DNA from: Yoonia ponticola
GTDB lineage: Bacteria; Pseudomonadota; Alphaproteobacteria; Rhodobacterales; Rhodobacteraceae
DNA length: 64,000 nucleotides
Direction: 5' to 3'
Assembly: GCF_014199395.1 (NCBI RefSeq)
Contig: NZ_JACIJM010000011.1
Coordinates: 32,444-96,443 of the forward strand
Position 1 is the first letter of the stretch; each line of letters starts with the position of its first letter. Shown in pieces: positions 63,674-64,000 of this stretch. The position numbers were made by a program, and so were the translations under genes. The notes under the pieces are model-generated. The model did no database searches. It was given only the letters and a program-made list of their open reading frames with translations, and had not been told where the DNA came from.

Positions 63674-64000
63674 CGGATACGACAGTTGTGGACTGATCGC
63701 CCAGTTTGCTCTCAATGTACTTCAGGAAATCCCAGATCGTCCGGTGCAAGCGGACCGCCAGGAAAGAGCCGTGTCATTTGCGCCTGTTGCAAGTCATGGA
63801 TAGTCAATGCGCTGAGCACGAGGGCTGCAAAAGGCCAAAATAGTTACATTCAATCAGAATCCAAAATAGATGATTTAACATAAGATTGATTATGCGCATA
63901 TTATCTGTCGCCGCAAAGTTAGAATGTCCCACATCTGCAAAGTAGAAGTGTCACACTTCCCTGTTGAACAAGCAGGATTGGAGTGTGACCGTGGGATTGG
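63674..64000. other. gene-poor end of the window
   Basis: No convincing gene; a frame at 63686-63883 shows no family resemblance. Near the end, AAGTGT-C-ACACTT (63946-63958) forms a small perfect dyad, and a GTG at about 63984 opens a frame reading MTVGL that leaves the window. This could be the left end of another insertion sequence or a new gene, but too little is visible to say. Confidence 0.35.

Overview
The gene families suggest a marine alphaproteobacterium of the Roseobacter group (Rhodobacterales). This is inference from recognised families: a VirB/VirD4 conjugation block with strawberry-notch, DUF736 and DUF2493 neighbours, glutathione-dependent formaldehyde oxidation, and a hut operon of the HutF/HutG type. 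The window looks like part of a conjugative plasmid or integrative conjugative element that carries a catabolic cargo. No replication gene, rRNA, tRNA or CRISPR array was seen.

Layout. (1) 1-0.9 kb: end of an antitoxin-like gene and an overlapping Phd/YefM-MazF-like toxin-antitoxin pair. (2) 0.9-10 kb: plasmid accessory genes, namely a giant methylase/helicase of the strawberry-notch type, a tandem DUF736 protein, an Abi_2/HEPN defence protein and a DUF2493 protein. (3) 10-15.6 kb: a hairpin-rich candidate oriT followed by a MobC-like protein, a VirD2-type relaxase and a VirD4 coupling protein. (4) 27.6-16 kb, minus strand: a tightly packed type IV secretion operon running virB1-like, virB2, B3, B4, a B7-like lipoprotein, a second transglycosylase, B5, B8, B9, B10, B11, two small genes, B6 and two more small genes. 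Many starts are GTG or TTG and overlap the preceding stop. (5) 28-37 kb: small regulators, an MFS transporter, a GreA-like factor, S-formylglutathione hydrolase with glutathione-dependent formaldehyde dehydrogenase (adhC1), a LysR regulator, a bestrophin-like channel, an NmrA-like reductase and PsuG.

(6) 37.5-63.6 kb is the most interesting part, a catabolic island. It carries creatinase, a GlxA-type regulator, a PhyH dioxygenase, a HisC-like aminotransferase, a D-lactate-dehydrogenase-like flavoprotein, a peptide-type solute-binding protein, a Rieske oxygenase with its reductase, an AstE/AspA-type deacylase, a dipeptide-type ABC transporter, a HutC/GntR regulator and a complete histidine pathway (hutU, G, H, I, F, D). 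It ends with a second formaldehyde dehydrogenase (adhC2) that is cut by an intact IS256-family element with a 9-bp target duplication.

A HutC-type operator core, GTCTATAC, lies before hutI/hutF and again before hutD/adhC2. A related half-site lies before the transporter/regulator pair and, more weakly, before the solute-binding protein. My reading is that transport, N-demethylation or deacylation, histidine breakdown and formaldehyde disposal form one regulon. The likely substrates are N-methylated or N-acylated histidine derivatives, possibly taken up together with creatine. The substrate assignment is inference, and the IS insertion appears to have recently disabled the dedicated formaldehyde step.
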